Assembly (NCBI GenBank): GCA_036873755.1
Contig: JAVTVY010020301.1
Location: 1-64,000, forward strand
DNA length: 64,000 nt
Reading direction: 5' to 3'
From: Hanleya hanleyi
Lineage: Eukaryota; Mollusca; Polyplacophora; Lepidopleurida; Hanleyidae
Shown: positions 1-10,500 of the stretch, in pieces
How positions within the stretch are numbered: the first letter of the stretch is position 1
How the letters are laid out: each line of letters starts with the position of its first letter
Translations under genes and position numbers: made by a program
The notes under the pieces: model-generated
Databases searched by the model: none
The model's input: the letters and a program-made list of their open reading frames with translations, nothing else
Told to the model about the DNA's origin: nothing

Positions 1-840
1 AAATCTACCTCAAATGGTTTTGAAATATATGTGTTTCTGTTTCTTCAAGTGGTAGGTAATTATTTGATAAACCGCCTGCCGTGGGCAATGGCCTCAAATA
101 AAAAAAAGTAGACCTAACCTTAACTGTACTTCTTGACCCGGGTTAATTTTTTATTCGGAGAAAAAAGACAAGTACTTTTACTTGACATATAGTCATGCTG
201 GTATATGACTCCAGCTTCCCGTGGACTTTGGTAAGATAACGTATGGTACGAGTTTTTTAAGGGAACCTGCAGTACATTCGTCTTCATTTAGAAAAGAGGG
301 CATCTTTTTATGGTTTATGATTTAATGTTTTCTAGTAAACAATTGATCTGTTCATAAGATGGCAAACCGCTGGCCCTATACAATCAAAGAGAAATGACCT
401 TGCGAAACTTAAAATTAGAACGAAAGGAAGAAAATCATTGAAACCGCATCATATTGTCAGAAGGTATACTCATTGATGGACTAGACATGCTTGGCTATGG
501 GGATTATCCTACTCGGTGGTTTTACTGAAGAGAGGATAACCGAGTATCATTATTATCCAAAGTTGCCATTGTACCGTATATTGACATGATTTCACCATGA
601 ACATGCACAATCGTGAAACGTGGCAATACATATACAACCCTATACGTCGTCTCCATTGTTCGTTGACTAAATGAGTCTATAATCAAATAGCGTCCATTCA
701 TTCATTAGCCAAACGACAAAATAATAAAATACTGTTCAATCACTGGCCAAATGAGACTATAATAAGATATGAAAACACAAAAATGATGGTTTTGACTTAT
801 TTTTTTATTTTATTTAAATGAACAAGAAGGGAGTTACACT
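1..840. other. Intergenic, no gene recognised
   Basis: AT-rich sequence with no long open frame, no recognisable protein similarity and no clear tandem repeat. I see nothing assignable here. Confidence 0.5.
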
Positions 841-882
841 ATGTACAATAGAATACAGGTAGTATGTACAATAGAATACAAG
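841..882 (+). repeat. GTACAATAGAATACAAG repeat, left of PLE copy 1
   Basis: Two near-identical copies of a ~20-bp unit (core GTACAATAGAATACA) lie directly before the Penelope-like fragment. The same pair recurs directly after it (1961-2004). This looks like a target-site duplication of a short tandem repeat, made when the retroelement inserted. Confidence 0.7.
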
Positions 883-1960
883 TGTTTCTTTGTTTATAGA
901 GTTGCTTGAATTTCTCATTAAAAATATCTATGTGAAATTTGGCAACACAATATATCAGCAGCATATAGGTATTCCAATGGGTACTAATTGTGCACCCCTG
1001 TTGGCTGACCTGTATCTGTTCTCTTATGAATATGACTATATGCCGGCGCTTTCAAAAAGCGATCCATTCAAAGCCCGTTCCTTCTCATTCACCAAACGCT
1101 ATATAGACGATCTTCTCGCTGTGGATAATCGCTATATAAATGACGCAGTGAAGGACATATATCCACCTTCACTGGATTTGAAGGAAACTACAGATAGCCC
1201 TACAGGCACATCTTATTTAGATCTTTACCTCTATAAAAATGAAGCGGGCATTCTCTCTCGTCGACTTTATGACAAAAGAGATGATTACAATTTCGACATC
1301 GTAAACTATCCCTTTCTGGATAGCAATATTCCAGTGGGACCTGCATATAGCGTATACATATCTCGCTTAGTAGCATTTGCTAGATCCTGTGTTAAATGTG
1401 ATGATTTTAATCAACGTCACAAAACATTGTTGCAGAAACTTATAAAAACAGGGCTATTCTACCAAGCGCCTTCACTCAAAGTTTCTCAAATTTGGCGATA
1501 CATATCGCATGCTGATAGCAAAATACGAACGTAGCGTGCAAGATCTATGGGGCTACGTTTCGTAACATGTGTCTAATTCCGCTTAACCCGGGGCTAGGGG
1601 CCGTATGAGCCCATGTACTTCGAGATCCTCATGGTACTCATATGAACAGTCACAATCAAAGCGTGACTGAGGTACATCATTTTTAGATGACGACTCTATA
1701 ACGAATATTATGGATTAAGAATACTGATCAGCGATACGGATTGATATTTTGGAACATCATGATGTCTTGCCGGCATCATTGAAAACTGTTGACCGCTTCT
1801 CTCTTGCAGGAAACAAGCCTATGTTTATGTATACTTTTGTCTTTTTGAATTTGGTGCTAATACTGTTATATGGAAATGGAATAGGTCTTTGGATTATGGA
1901 CGCGGATATTCTCTAATGGACGACGGCTGGATTATGAATGACGGACTAGACGCTTGTAAT
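883..1960 (+). mobile_element. Penelope-like retroelement, 5'-truncated copy 1
   Basis: It carries the C-terminal half of a reverse transcriptase (890-1534) plus a ~425-bp 3' untranslated region ending in GACGCTTGTAAT. The same 3' end is found in copies 2 (10970-13032) and 3 (48282-49011), which fixes the element's 3' terminus. The 5' end is cut inside the RT domain, as expected of target-primed reverse transcription. Both flanks carry GTACAATAGAATACA repeats. Confidence 0.8.
890..1534 (+). pseudogene. Reverse transcriptase, C-terminal fragment (Penelope-like)
   Basis: The frame is open for 214 codons. It contains the RT motif [16 protein letters not shown] (about residues 27-42) and the catalytic box RYIDDLL (about residues 70-76), followed by the family's conserved thumb-side block with [16 protein letters not shown]. 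The fingers and the first catalytic Asp are missing, so it cannot be a working polymerase. Family knowledge: Penelope-like RTs are telomerase-related and usually carry a GIY-YIG nuclease; no such domain is visible here. The first codon is not a true start, because the frame simply runs in from the truncated left edge. It is closely similar to copy 2 and lacks that copy's frameshifts within the shared part. Confidence 0.8.
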
Positions 1961-2004
1961 GTACAATAGAATACAAGTGGTATGTACAATAGAATACAAG
2001 TGGT
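1961..2004 (+). repeat. GTACAATAGAATACAAG repeat, right of PLE copy 1
   Basis: Two copies of the same ~22-bp unit as at 841-882, abutting the 3' end of the Penelope-like fragment. Together the two pairs look like duplicated target sequence. Confidence 0.7.
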
Positions 2005-2016
2005 ACAAAAAATTCT

Positions 2017-2094
2017 GTCAGGAGTAGTATTCGAACCTACGTTCTACATTTCGCAGACCAGCACAGTTAACTGGCGCCTGGCGGCCATCCTGAC
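2017..2094 (-). tRNA. tRNA-Leu-like sequence, degenerate
   Basis: Read on the minus strand this 78-nt stretch has a perfect 7-bp acceptor stem (GTCAGGA with TCCTGAC), then TGGCCG, a CCAG/CTGG anticodon stem, a variable arm, and GGTTCGAATAC, a near match to the Pol III B box. A T6 run (plus-strand A6 at 2007-2012) follows at the right place for a Pol III terminator. The acceptor, anticodon stem and T arm match eukaryotic type II tRNA-Leu. The D loop is shortened by several bases and lacks the usual GG, the anticodon loop has no U33, and one T-stem pair is mismatched. It is therefore probably a tRNA pseudogene or a tRNA-derived (SINE-like) head rather than a working tRNA. It lies just past the stop codon of the Polinton polymerase gene, on the same strand. 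Confidence 0.6.
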
Positions 2095-2145
2095 TTTTAC
2101 AGTTTTTAACTCGTGTATCAAAAGTCATATAGTGTTCGAAATTTT

Positions 2146-5100
2146 TCACAAGTCCAAGTAAGTGGTACTGATGCCATCGGAAAGGTCTTTTCGTTTGGGG
2201 TAAAAGAAAGTAAAGGCGTCTCTTTGCTGGATGTACGTGCGCCTCTGATGGTCCATTACCCGAAATCCTCGGTTAGTGCCACTCGCACTGGCCTGGCTTT
2301 GCAGCACGTTCAGGTACAAGGCTTTGTCAATAGCCGGATCGCGCCAGTTCACCCCTTTGCAGCTAAACTTATTTTCGTCTCCACCATAACAGTAATACGT
2401 CTTGGAGGAGAGAGCAATCATAGCATGCCCACTCCACTCCAGCTTGAATAGGCCCGGCGTACGCTTATCGTACTGGTAATGGTCACGTCGAGGTAACCAC
2501 TGGTCCCGTTCCACCTCATACTGTGCACGTAACTCAGGTTTCACCAGGGACTCCCAATCCGCAGTAGAGACGGCCATGTAGGCCGAGTCCGTATCCATCT
2601 CCATGAGTTGCCAGTCTGATGGATTAAAATACACACCCATGAAATCATATAGAAACTGGAGCATACTCAGCTTGGCCACCTGGTATACCATACATCCAAT
2701 TTGCAGGAGTAGGTTGTAACGGATAGTCTTTTTAGCTGAACTGACTTCATACGTATCGTCATCGATCACCTGCACGGACCGAAACAGGGGAGAATTCACT
2801 TTTTTGTGGGCTTGTTTCGTGGTACAAACGTTCACGGTCACGTGACGGTCCTGGTTCGTTACCGTTTTTCCATATCCGCTGTTCCCAAGTAATTTCCTCG
2901 TTTCCCCGATGATGGCTTTACTGGGGTCGGCGTCTTCTTGGCGACGGGCGGTAGTCACGTCGTTCGCGAACTTCTCAAAACAGGCGTTGGGTACGTACTG
3001 TATCACTTGGTATATTTTCGTAATTTCCAGTCCGTGCCGCATATACCAATGCAGCAGAGGGGTACCGAGCAAGATTTTCTCTGACCACATACTGCCAATC
3101 AACATGCGTCGAGGTCGAGGCAAACACTCGTGTTGCTCAGCATAGGCCCCCATGGTGTCTCCAATATCATCCCGACCCACCAGCGTGTTCTTAAAGATGG
3201 GAGGGCACTGGGCGAAGAGAGGCTTGAGAGTGTCGGGAACATGCAAATCACATTCGACAAAGCCGTAGAGGTGCCCCGAACGAATGGCGTCGAATATCTG
3301 TGGCAGACTCAGGAATCGCGGACGACTCAACGGGAACTCGCGCTCTTTTAGGAAACGCCGTAAATGTGGGAGGGCCTGGCACATGGTATGAAATTCACAC
3401 TCCCACATTTCGATCAGATGGTATCCTCTCTCTTTCACATAATCGCCGTTCTCCTGCACTTCTTCCCGTAATTCTTCCGGTGTTTTTCCACGTCGTTCGT
3501 TGAAGCGTCCAGCGCTGAAATGGCATTCGTGGCCGTGCCAATAGCAACCGTAAAATTGGAATACGGTAGGTGTGCTACCCACCAGGGCAAACCCATCGAC
3601 GGGAAGTCGACGATCTCCTATACGCTTCTCTGTGGCGTTGGTCTGATGGCGTATATAAATTCCCCGTCGATAGGCTTCCCAATCCAACCACTGGTCAGCC
3701 AGATGCTTGTAGGGAGTGCGTTGCGGTGTGAAATGCTGACCTTCCGCCAACCAACGTGTATAATGTCCACTGGGCATAGGTTGGACCAGAGACCACAGGT
3801 ACAAGGCATTCGCATCGAAACCGATGATCTTAGCACAGGGTTTTCCACTGGGGAGAGTAGTGACGTCCTTCTCGTGATAACGGTGAAAAATAAGACTAGG
3901 TCCACCGACAATGTTCTGCTTTAGACAATCATGCATGTCCGCATCTTTTTGCTGTATCAGCGAGAAGTACGTAGGACACTCTTGAAAAAGATGGCGAAGC
4001 GCCAGACCCGGTAAACTCAAGCACTCCTTGAAGATATCGACGTGCATCTCGCGACGAAAGAGTTGAACCATTTTCTCGGCCGCTTCCAGGAAAGGAACCA
4101 CATCTAAGTTATTATACCATATCAGGAAATCTCGCAAGGTCTGCATGTGTTGATCGTTCCATACCTGCTGTAGTTCCCGGTACGTGTCTTCCGGACATTC
4201 CACTTGCTTCAAATCGTCAAAGAACGCATCCCGAGGTGGCAACTGTGTTTCCTCCAAACGGTCGAGCGTCGATATATACGTGTAAGGGAACCTCCCTTTG
4301 GTTTGTGCACAGTCATACGCCTTCACCCACTGATCATAGCTATAATTAGGTGCTAAGTAGTTCCGTACATCCAGGAAATGAAGTGATGTGGTAGTGAGGG
4401 CCATATGATTATTGATCTTCTTGATGACTTCTTGATGACGGATGGTATTAGCCTGGGCCAAGTAGGGGTAGAGAAATTCCTTCACCATGTTCAAGTCATA
4501 TCGCCCCGAGTTGAAACCGAGCATCGGTAACTGGCCTAGGTATTGTAGGAAGCGCGCTTTCAATTTCTCCGCAGACGGTTTCGGTAAAGGCACATCCTGC
4601 GGCTGCATGGGCTCCGTCTCCTCGGGCTCAGACTCGGACTCTTCATCGTCACTAAACGATACACCCGGTATAGGAATCCGATCGTCCAGCTGGTCCAGTA
4701 CGTCCTGGAACTTGGACACCAACAATTCCGTACTGGTCGCACTGACTTCCTCTAAATACTCCATCATGCGGGTGATCAACTCATGGGCGTCCCCGGTAGA
4801 CACGAAACAGACCGGTGCAGCGTCATAGCCAGGTACGTTGGTGGAAATGCTCACACTCAGGGGAATATGGCGCTGCGTCCACTGGGTTTTCGCTGAAAAC
4901 ATGTCCATGGGCTCCAACAGGGCCTCAAAATCGTCACACGTCCGGTAGAGAAAATAACGGTCCGCCTCCGGTATGATGAGACCCTCATCGGCCAGTTCCT
5001 CGAAAATAGTAGGCGTATTATGATACACACCACCAGGAAATTTTCGTTTCACACTGTGGTCACAAATCTTCTCGTGCCGATGTAAGAGACCAGAGTGGTG

Positions 5101-6047
5101 AAACACCCGATGGCATTGAGTACAGCTGTAAGACTGAGCGTACAGGCTCATATTGTAGATCAGCGAAAAATGGCTCACGCCATTGTCGTCGAAGACATTG
5201 ACTTTCATCGTAGAAGCATACCGTTGTGTTGAACGACGAACCAATTTAGTCACAAATGTATCTTCCTCCTCGCATCGTAATCGGTATACAAAGATATTGA
5301 TATTGAACAGTGTTTCCACGTCATCCAAATTCTTGAACGGGACTCCACGGAAGTGCCGCTCATCCAAGTGTTGCTGCTGTAAATACTGTTCCCAATAGTC
5401 ATTGGCCACTCTCTCACAACCATCGGGGTCACACTCGTCCAGATGCACGGCCAAACACCGAAACAGATATTTCCGGTCTTTGTAGGGTCCTTTTTTGCCT
5501 CGCGTTAATGCATACAGTCCGCGTCGATGAAGCAACCAAGGTGGTAGTAGTACAGGAGCACCAATAGGATGATCTCTCATTTTCGTAACGAAAAATGTGA
5601 CGTTGGTCACCATTTCCACAAGTCATTTGGTATTGGGGCGTTGCAACCGGGCCCATTCCACTGGGTCCAACGTAGTCAGTTGGTCAATGAGTGGCTCCAG
5701 AGAAATAGCATCCGTCACCGTGAACGGCTGGTCAAACACATATGTATTATTGCTGGGATAATAATACCGCACCTGGTCCGTCTCCTTGTGCCGTAAAATG
5801 TAACCGAATGTCATATTCAAATTGAACGCTGTCTCCTGGTCTGTGAAAATATTCTCGGCATAGGTAGACAGATACGTGAGGTCCTCCAGTCGATAGTTAC
5901 GGTGTCCAATAGACGACGGTTACGGTGAAAACAATGGCGTATGGTAGCCCAGTGACGTCGATAAATGTCACTCACACTCTCGTCTTCAGGGAAGACTTCA
6001 ACCGGAGGTGCTGCTGGGTCAAATGGAAAATCTTCTCCACGTCTCAT
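2146..6047 (-). pseudogene. polB: Protein-primed type B DNA polymerase of a Polinton (broken)
   Basis: This gene would copy the element's genome from a terminal-protein primer. The main open stretch (2146-5619) has 1157 codons. Counting from its first codon it shows a CxxC...HxxxxC zinc-finger-like block (~165-190), the exonuclease motif GFNSGRYDL (~366-374), polymerase motif A DANALYLWSL (~600), an inserted block with FYGCYWHGHECH that resembles the Vsr-like segment of Polinton polymerases, motif B KLLGNSGYGKT (~905), motif C DTDSAY (~1006) and the later SSKTYYCYG. The coding region continues upstream to an ATG at 6047 but is broken twice: an in-frame TGA at 5623-5625 and a frameshift near 5890-5910. 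All core catalytic motifs look intact, so the breaks are recent or confined to the N-terminal part. It is transcribed inward from the terminus. The identification is firm from the motifs; the start is inferred. Confidence 0.9.
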
Positions 6048-6060
6048 GCTTTCTGCCCTC

Positions 6061-6170
6061 GTCAGAACAAGCTGGTAGGCTGGCAGGCAGGCAGATTTGG
6101 TGAGGCAGGCAGGCAAGCAGGCAGGCAGGCAAGCAGGCAGGCAGGCAGGCAGGCAGGCAGGTCAGGTAGG
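6061..6170 (+). repeat. AGGC/AAGC tetranucleotide microsatellite
   Basis: A run of (GGCA)n with occasional AAGC units. It lies between the polymerase start codon and the TATA box, so it would be in the 5' leader of the polymerase transcript. A matching CCTGCCTG tract lies at the same place after the TATA box in both arms of P2. Confidence 0.8.
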
Positions 6171-6224
6171 TTAGAGCTCCGTAGGGTAGTGCAATGAATA
6201 CACCAAACCACTAAAAATCTCCTC

Positions 6225-6233
6225 CTTTTATAC
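6225..6233 (-). promoter_or_regulatory. TATA box of the P3 polymerase gene
   Basis: The minus strand reads TATAAAAGG about 180 bp before the polymerase ATG. The same arrangement is found in P2 (TATAAAAGGAGTCGATTTTT), where the polymerase gene itself is absent. Conservation between two diverged elements supports a real core promoter. Confidence 0.65.
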
Positions 6234-6236
6234 TAC

Positions 6237-6366
6237 ATGCCGCCATTTTGGACACGCCAGTTTGGGGTAGAATTGCGGCATGCCGCCATTTTGGACACAC
6301 CAGTTTGGGATAGAATGGCGGCATGCCGCCATTTTGGACACACCAGTTTGGGAAACAATGGCGGCA
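6237..6366 (+). repeat. YY1-like CCGCCATTTTGG tandem repeats
   Basis: Three tandem units of ~43-50 bp, each with CCGCCATTTTGGACAC and CAGTTTGGG and ending in AATGGCGGCATG or a variant. CCGCCATTTT matches the YY1 consensus, and each unit can carry it on both strands. The array sits directly upstream of the polymerase TATA box. Confidence 0.75.
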
Positions 6367-6424
6367 TGGGGAAAAACTCCAGACAAACAAGTCTATACAT
6401 GTCCAAAGGTCACGCCTCATTCAC

Positions 6425-6570
6425 ACCAACCGGAAGTGACGTCATATGCAAATTTCTGAGGTCAAAGGTCAACGGACGAAGTTGCGCTCATTTAGCCTTA
6501 CACTACTTGCATAACAACCTTGCACCCCTTCCGACTAAAAGTGGTTTGGCCCGAGGTCAAAAGTCAACGG
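6425..6570 (+). promoter_or_regulatory. ETS-CRE, octamer and DR1 motif cluster at the P3 terminus
   Basis: Within ~45 bp lie CCGGAAGTGACGTCA (ETS site fused to a CRE), ATGCAAAT (octamer) and AGGTCAAAGGTCA (a perfect DR1 nuclear-receptor element). A second DR1-like AGGTCAAAAGTCA follows near 6556, just outside the terminus. Motif identity is read from the sequence; function is inference. Confidence 0.5.
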
Positions 6571-7383
6571 GGATCGTCCCGTGTTTTATATACTGCTGAT
6601 ATCCATCTTCAAGTAAGTTTAACAAATTCGCGAAGATAGCCTTCATTTGTCTATCGCTTGCTCCGTTTTCTTCTACACATTTTTCCCTTTTTGTATATTG
6701 GAGCAAATGCAAAAATGCATTATCATGAGATTTTTCTTCTCTGAGAGATTTCGTTACCGTATGTCAGAAATCGCCCGATATATTACACGAATTCGACAGA
6801 TACAAATTAATGTAGAATGAATAATGAACTAAGTATATCCCTCCAACCTCTCAACAGCCAAACTAGCACCTATCAGACGGAAACTCTCAAATTTACAATT
6901 GATTTTCAGCCTGCCTACATTTTTTTCCTGTCTTTTGGAATGTTAAATCGGCATGGCCATGAACCCATTGTTTTAGTCAGTCACATATAAGGTAAATATA
7001 TAAACAAACACATTGAATATTCGCCATGTGAATTATTTTCAAAGATAGTCTGCTGAGTTCACATATTTTACCGGACCATAAACTCCCATTGAATTCCATC
7101 TTAATTTGTATATTCTCTCATCCATACGAAATGATTTATATAAAAAACAGCATGGTCAAAGTATGAGACTTTTGGATATGCTTTAGTTTCTCGAGTGGCT
7201 CGCCAATATAATACCGTATTCTAGAATGGTTTGCCATCAACTGTTCGTGTGTTAAAGGTCTTCCACTATTTAATAATAAAATGGTAGTCTAGTTACAGAA
7301 ATAATACGATAAAAATCAAAGATGCATGATAATTATCTTTCTCAGTTAACAAAATTGTATGTTACAAGGGAAGTAACTCATGT
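6508..7383. other. Gap downstream of the TMEM272-like gene, no gene recognised
   Basis: AT-rich DNA with no supported coding region. On the minus strand an ATTAAA hexamer at 7269-7274, ~110 bp past the host stop codon, could be the host gene's poly(A) signal. Confidence 0.4.
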
Positions 7384-7568
7384 CTACTCTTTTTTGAAGC
7401 AGGCTACAATACATCCCAAACAGCAACTGAATAGGATCATCACTCCCATCAGAATGTATGTTGCCGTAATCAGCCAGAAGGCAAAGTAATACAGAGTAGG
7501 GTGACAATAGTTTGAAGCTTCGGGATCAGATGTCCATTCGCCACTTGTTCTGTAGACCCAAACGTTCC
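7384..7568 (-). CDS. TMEM272-like gene, exon 6 (last)
   Basis: The acceptor TTTTATTCAG precedes GGAACGTTTGG. The exon encodes [11 protein letters not shown], then [11 protein letters not shown] and a final hydrophobic helix ending CFKKE and a stop. It completes the Gly codon left open by exon 5 (phase 1). Confidence 0.85.
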
Positions 7569-10500
7569 CTGAATAAAACAAAATCGAAATAACCATCCGT
7601 CACGATCATTGTTACACGATACAGTAACAGTCAGCCAAGACATCAGAGCATAGAAATATATCGATGGCCTTTTTACCGGATGTATTTGTAGATTATAACA
7701 AAATAGTTTCCCGTTATACGGCACTATACAACAAAAAGATGAAACACGAAACATGAAACATTTAACCGAAGAACTGGTCTAAGTCTTCGTTCTAGCAGCA
7801 TGTCTATATCCGTAGATATGTTCAAATTCCACACATGATATGCTTTATAACACAAGCTATGGTCAGTAGTAGGGAAAGGCTAAATGGAGGTAACTTTCAC
7901 CCGGATGTAAATATGACGTCACTTCCGACGGTAGCGCCATCTGTACACTTTGGACGCAAGGAAGACAACTCTGGCTGATACATGGGGCATGACCTCTGGA
8001 TATGCCCACACTTGTCATCGGCAGCCGCCAATGACCTTTGTATTCTTAAGTGGTTATGCGGTCATGTCTGGCGGTGATGCGATCGCCTCCGCGGAGAAAA
8101 AGTAGTCCCCAAAATTCAAATACGCTGCATGGTCCGATGGAGTCGAGTGACATATCAAAGTGAAGCCTATGTGAGGGGGCATCCGATGGGCTGGCTGTGG
8201 GGTTGAACTAGTGTCATTCTGCGCATGCGCGGCGGACCAAGGGTATGGAAATAGACGTTTTGGGAGCTAGGGAAGCCAATAATGGGCCAACTGGGTCGAG
8301 TGAGGTATCAATGTGAGGCCTATGTGAGGGGCATCCGATGGGCTGGGTGTGGGGTTGAACTAGTGTAATTCTGCGCATGCGCGGCGGACCAAGGGTATGG
8401 AAATAGACGTTTTGGAGCTAGGGGAGCCAATAATGGTCCGATTGGGTCGAGAGAGGTATAAAAGTGAAGCTTATGTGAAGCGGCATCTGATGGGCTGGGT
8501 GTGGGGTTGGAATAACGTCATTCTGCGCATGCGCGGTAGACCAAGGGTATGGAAATAGACGTGTTGGGATCTAGGGGAGCCACTCATGGTCCGATTGGAT
8601 CGAGTGAGGTATCATTGTGAAGCCTATGTGAGGGGGCATCTGATGGGCTAGGTGTGACGTGGTACTGACGTCATTCTGCGCATGCGCAGTGGACCAAGTG
8701 TGTGGAAATAGACGTTTTGGGATGTAGTGGAGCCACTAATGATCCGATTGGGTCGAGTGAGGTATCCATGTGAAGCATTCGTGAAGGGGCTTCTGACTTC
8801 TGGCTCGGTCGTTGTTACCATTCCGCGCATGCGCAGACAGAAAATTTTGGGAAAAGGGTATGGAAATAGACGATTTTGCGGTCTAGGTGGGCCACGAAGG
8901 GTCCGATGGAGTCGAGTGAGGTATCAAAGTGAAGCATTCGTGAAGGGGCTATGGATAGGGGCATGTAAAATGAGGGATATGACGTCTCTCCCGGTGTGGG
9001 TGAATGGGACTTGTGGATAGGAATGCATGTACTATGACCTGTCTGTGGGGTTATTCCGGCCCGGCCCGCCCCGGCCGCAGTGCGGGCGCGCGTCATCACC
9101 GGCAGTGCGCGCATGCGTAGAATGACACTAGTTCAACCCCACATCCACCCCGTAGGATGCTCCCTCACATAGGCTTCACATTGATACCTCACTCAATTGC
9201 GACATCGATATACAGAGCTTGAATCCCAAAAGGGGATTGTAATTGAGCCTTGGAAGGATGGGCAGGTCCATTTGGACCAATCAGCGGTCGAGAAAAAAGA
9301 GCCAATGAGCGATCGATAAAAACAACCAATGGACGGGATCACTTCTGCGCCTGCATCCGGGTACTGGGATGCTTTCGGCTACGTCCGACTACACCCGTAG
9401 AGCTACACCTAGGCGCGCATGTATGACCTGGTCTATAAAACACGTCCCTCTGGATCCCACACCTTCATTTCTACAGTTGCAGAGCCATGACGGAGATCCA
9501 GCCCTATGTGACTCGCCTTCTACAGCATGCCACCGTGGTTAATTCACTCACGGGTTACCGAGCAGTGGTCCGGTCCATGTTTGCAGATGGCGACGACAAC
9601 GAGGGGCGACGCCAGATCCTGAACGAGTTCACAGAAGCGGTCTTCGACAGAGTGCACTCGATGGAGAGGTGTGCCATCACTCACCACTACTGGACTATGA
9701 CAGCCATCCTTGATGCTCGGGCTATGGACCACGAGCGCTCACACCGGAACCAGCGACGCTGGTTGGCCTAGTCATGGCCTGTGCCCTATTGACCCTGGCG
9801 CTGTGGCATTGACAGTGGACCTGACTATAAATACGAGGGTCCGACACAGTGTGCGTCATTCAACGATCGTCATTGGGTCAAGCATGTCACCAGTCCTACG
9901 AGCCATCCTTCCCCTTACACCCCGGTTGAGGTTACACGTCTATGAAGATAAAGTCACCCTCGTGGAAGACCGTGGAGATGTTTGCTGGTCGCCCGCTGAG
10001 ACCGTATAGAATACGGTTACGCTACACCGTGAGGGCTGGACCAAATTTAAACGGGGCTTGAGCGGCGAGCTCGACGGACACATCCACATAGACAATGCCA
10101 TCTACGTACACCATGGACCCTTCTTCCCACGCCTGGGCCGCTACCAAGACCCTACGCGAGGCTGCACCCTAGACCCCGATCTGTGGACAGCCTTCGAGAA
10201 AATGGTGCCTATCGGACGTTTTACACCGGACGAGCGGTCATCAGACGAGTTGGAGTGGGCTCGTGCCCTGAGAGAAGCGGCGGCAGAACCCAATGAACAA
10301 ATGTCTAGCCATGAACCAGACGACGATGCCATTGATTACCCGGCTAGACTCAGTCAGCCCAGTGACATGACCACCCGATCCTTTGATCTCAAGGGGTTCT
10401 CCCTATAAATACGAGACAGTCAAATCTGGTACCATTCACGTACTGACCATGGCGGAGCATATAATACTGGCGCAGCTCAGCTTGTCCCTCGAGGTTTTCC

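Larger units (their letters stand above)
2100..6507 (-). mobile_element. Polinton relic P3, polymerase-side end
   Basis: The right end of an old Polinton/Maverick (adintovirus-like) element. The right terminus reads TTTAGCCTTACACTACT, ending at 6507, a decayed form of the ends of P1 and P2 (TTTAGCCTTTCCCTACTACT and TTTAGCCTTTGTATACTACT). Moving inward come an ETS-CRE site, nuclear-receptor and octamer motifs, a YY1-like repeat array, a TATA box, an AGGC microsatellite and the polymerase gene. Everything left of the polymerase is lost, and the left boundary is only approximate. No target-site duplication partner was found for the bases after 6507. Confidence 0.75.

Noticed and set aside
2113..5796. 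Plus-strand frames across the polymerase gene
   Set aside because: Antisense shadows of the polB coding region.
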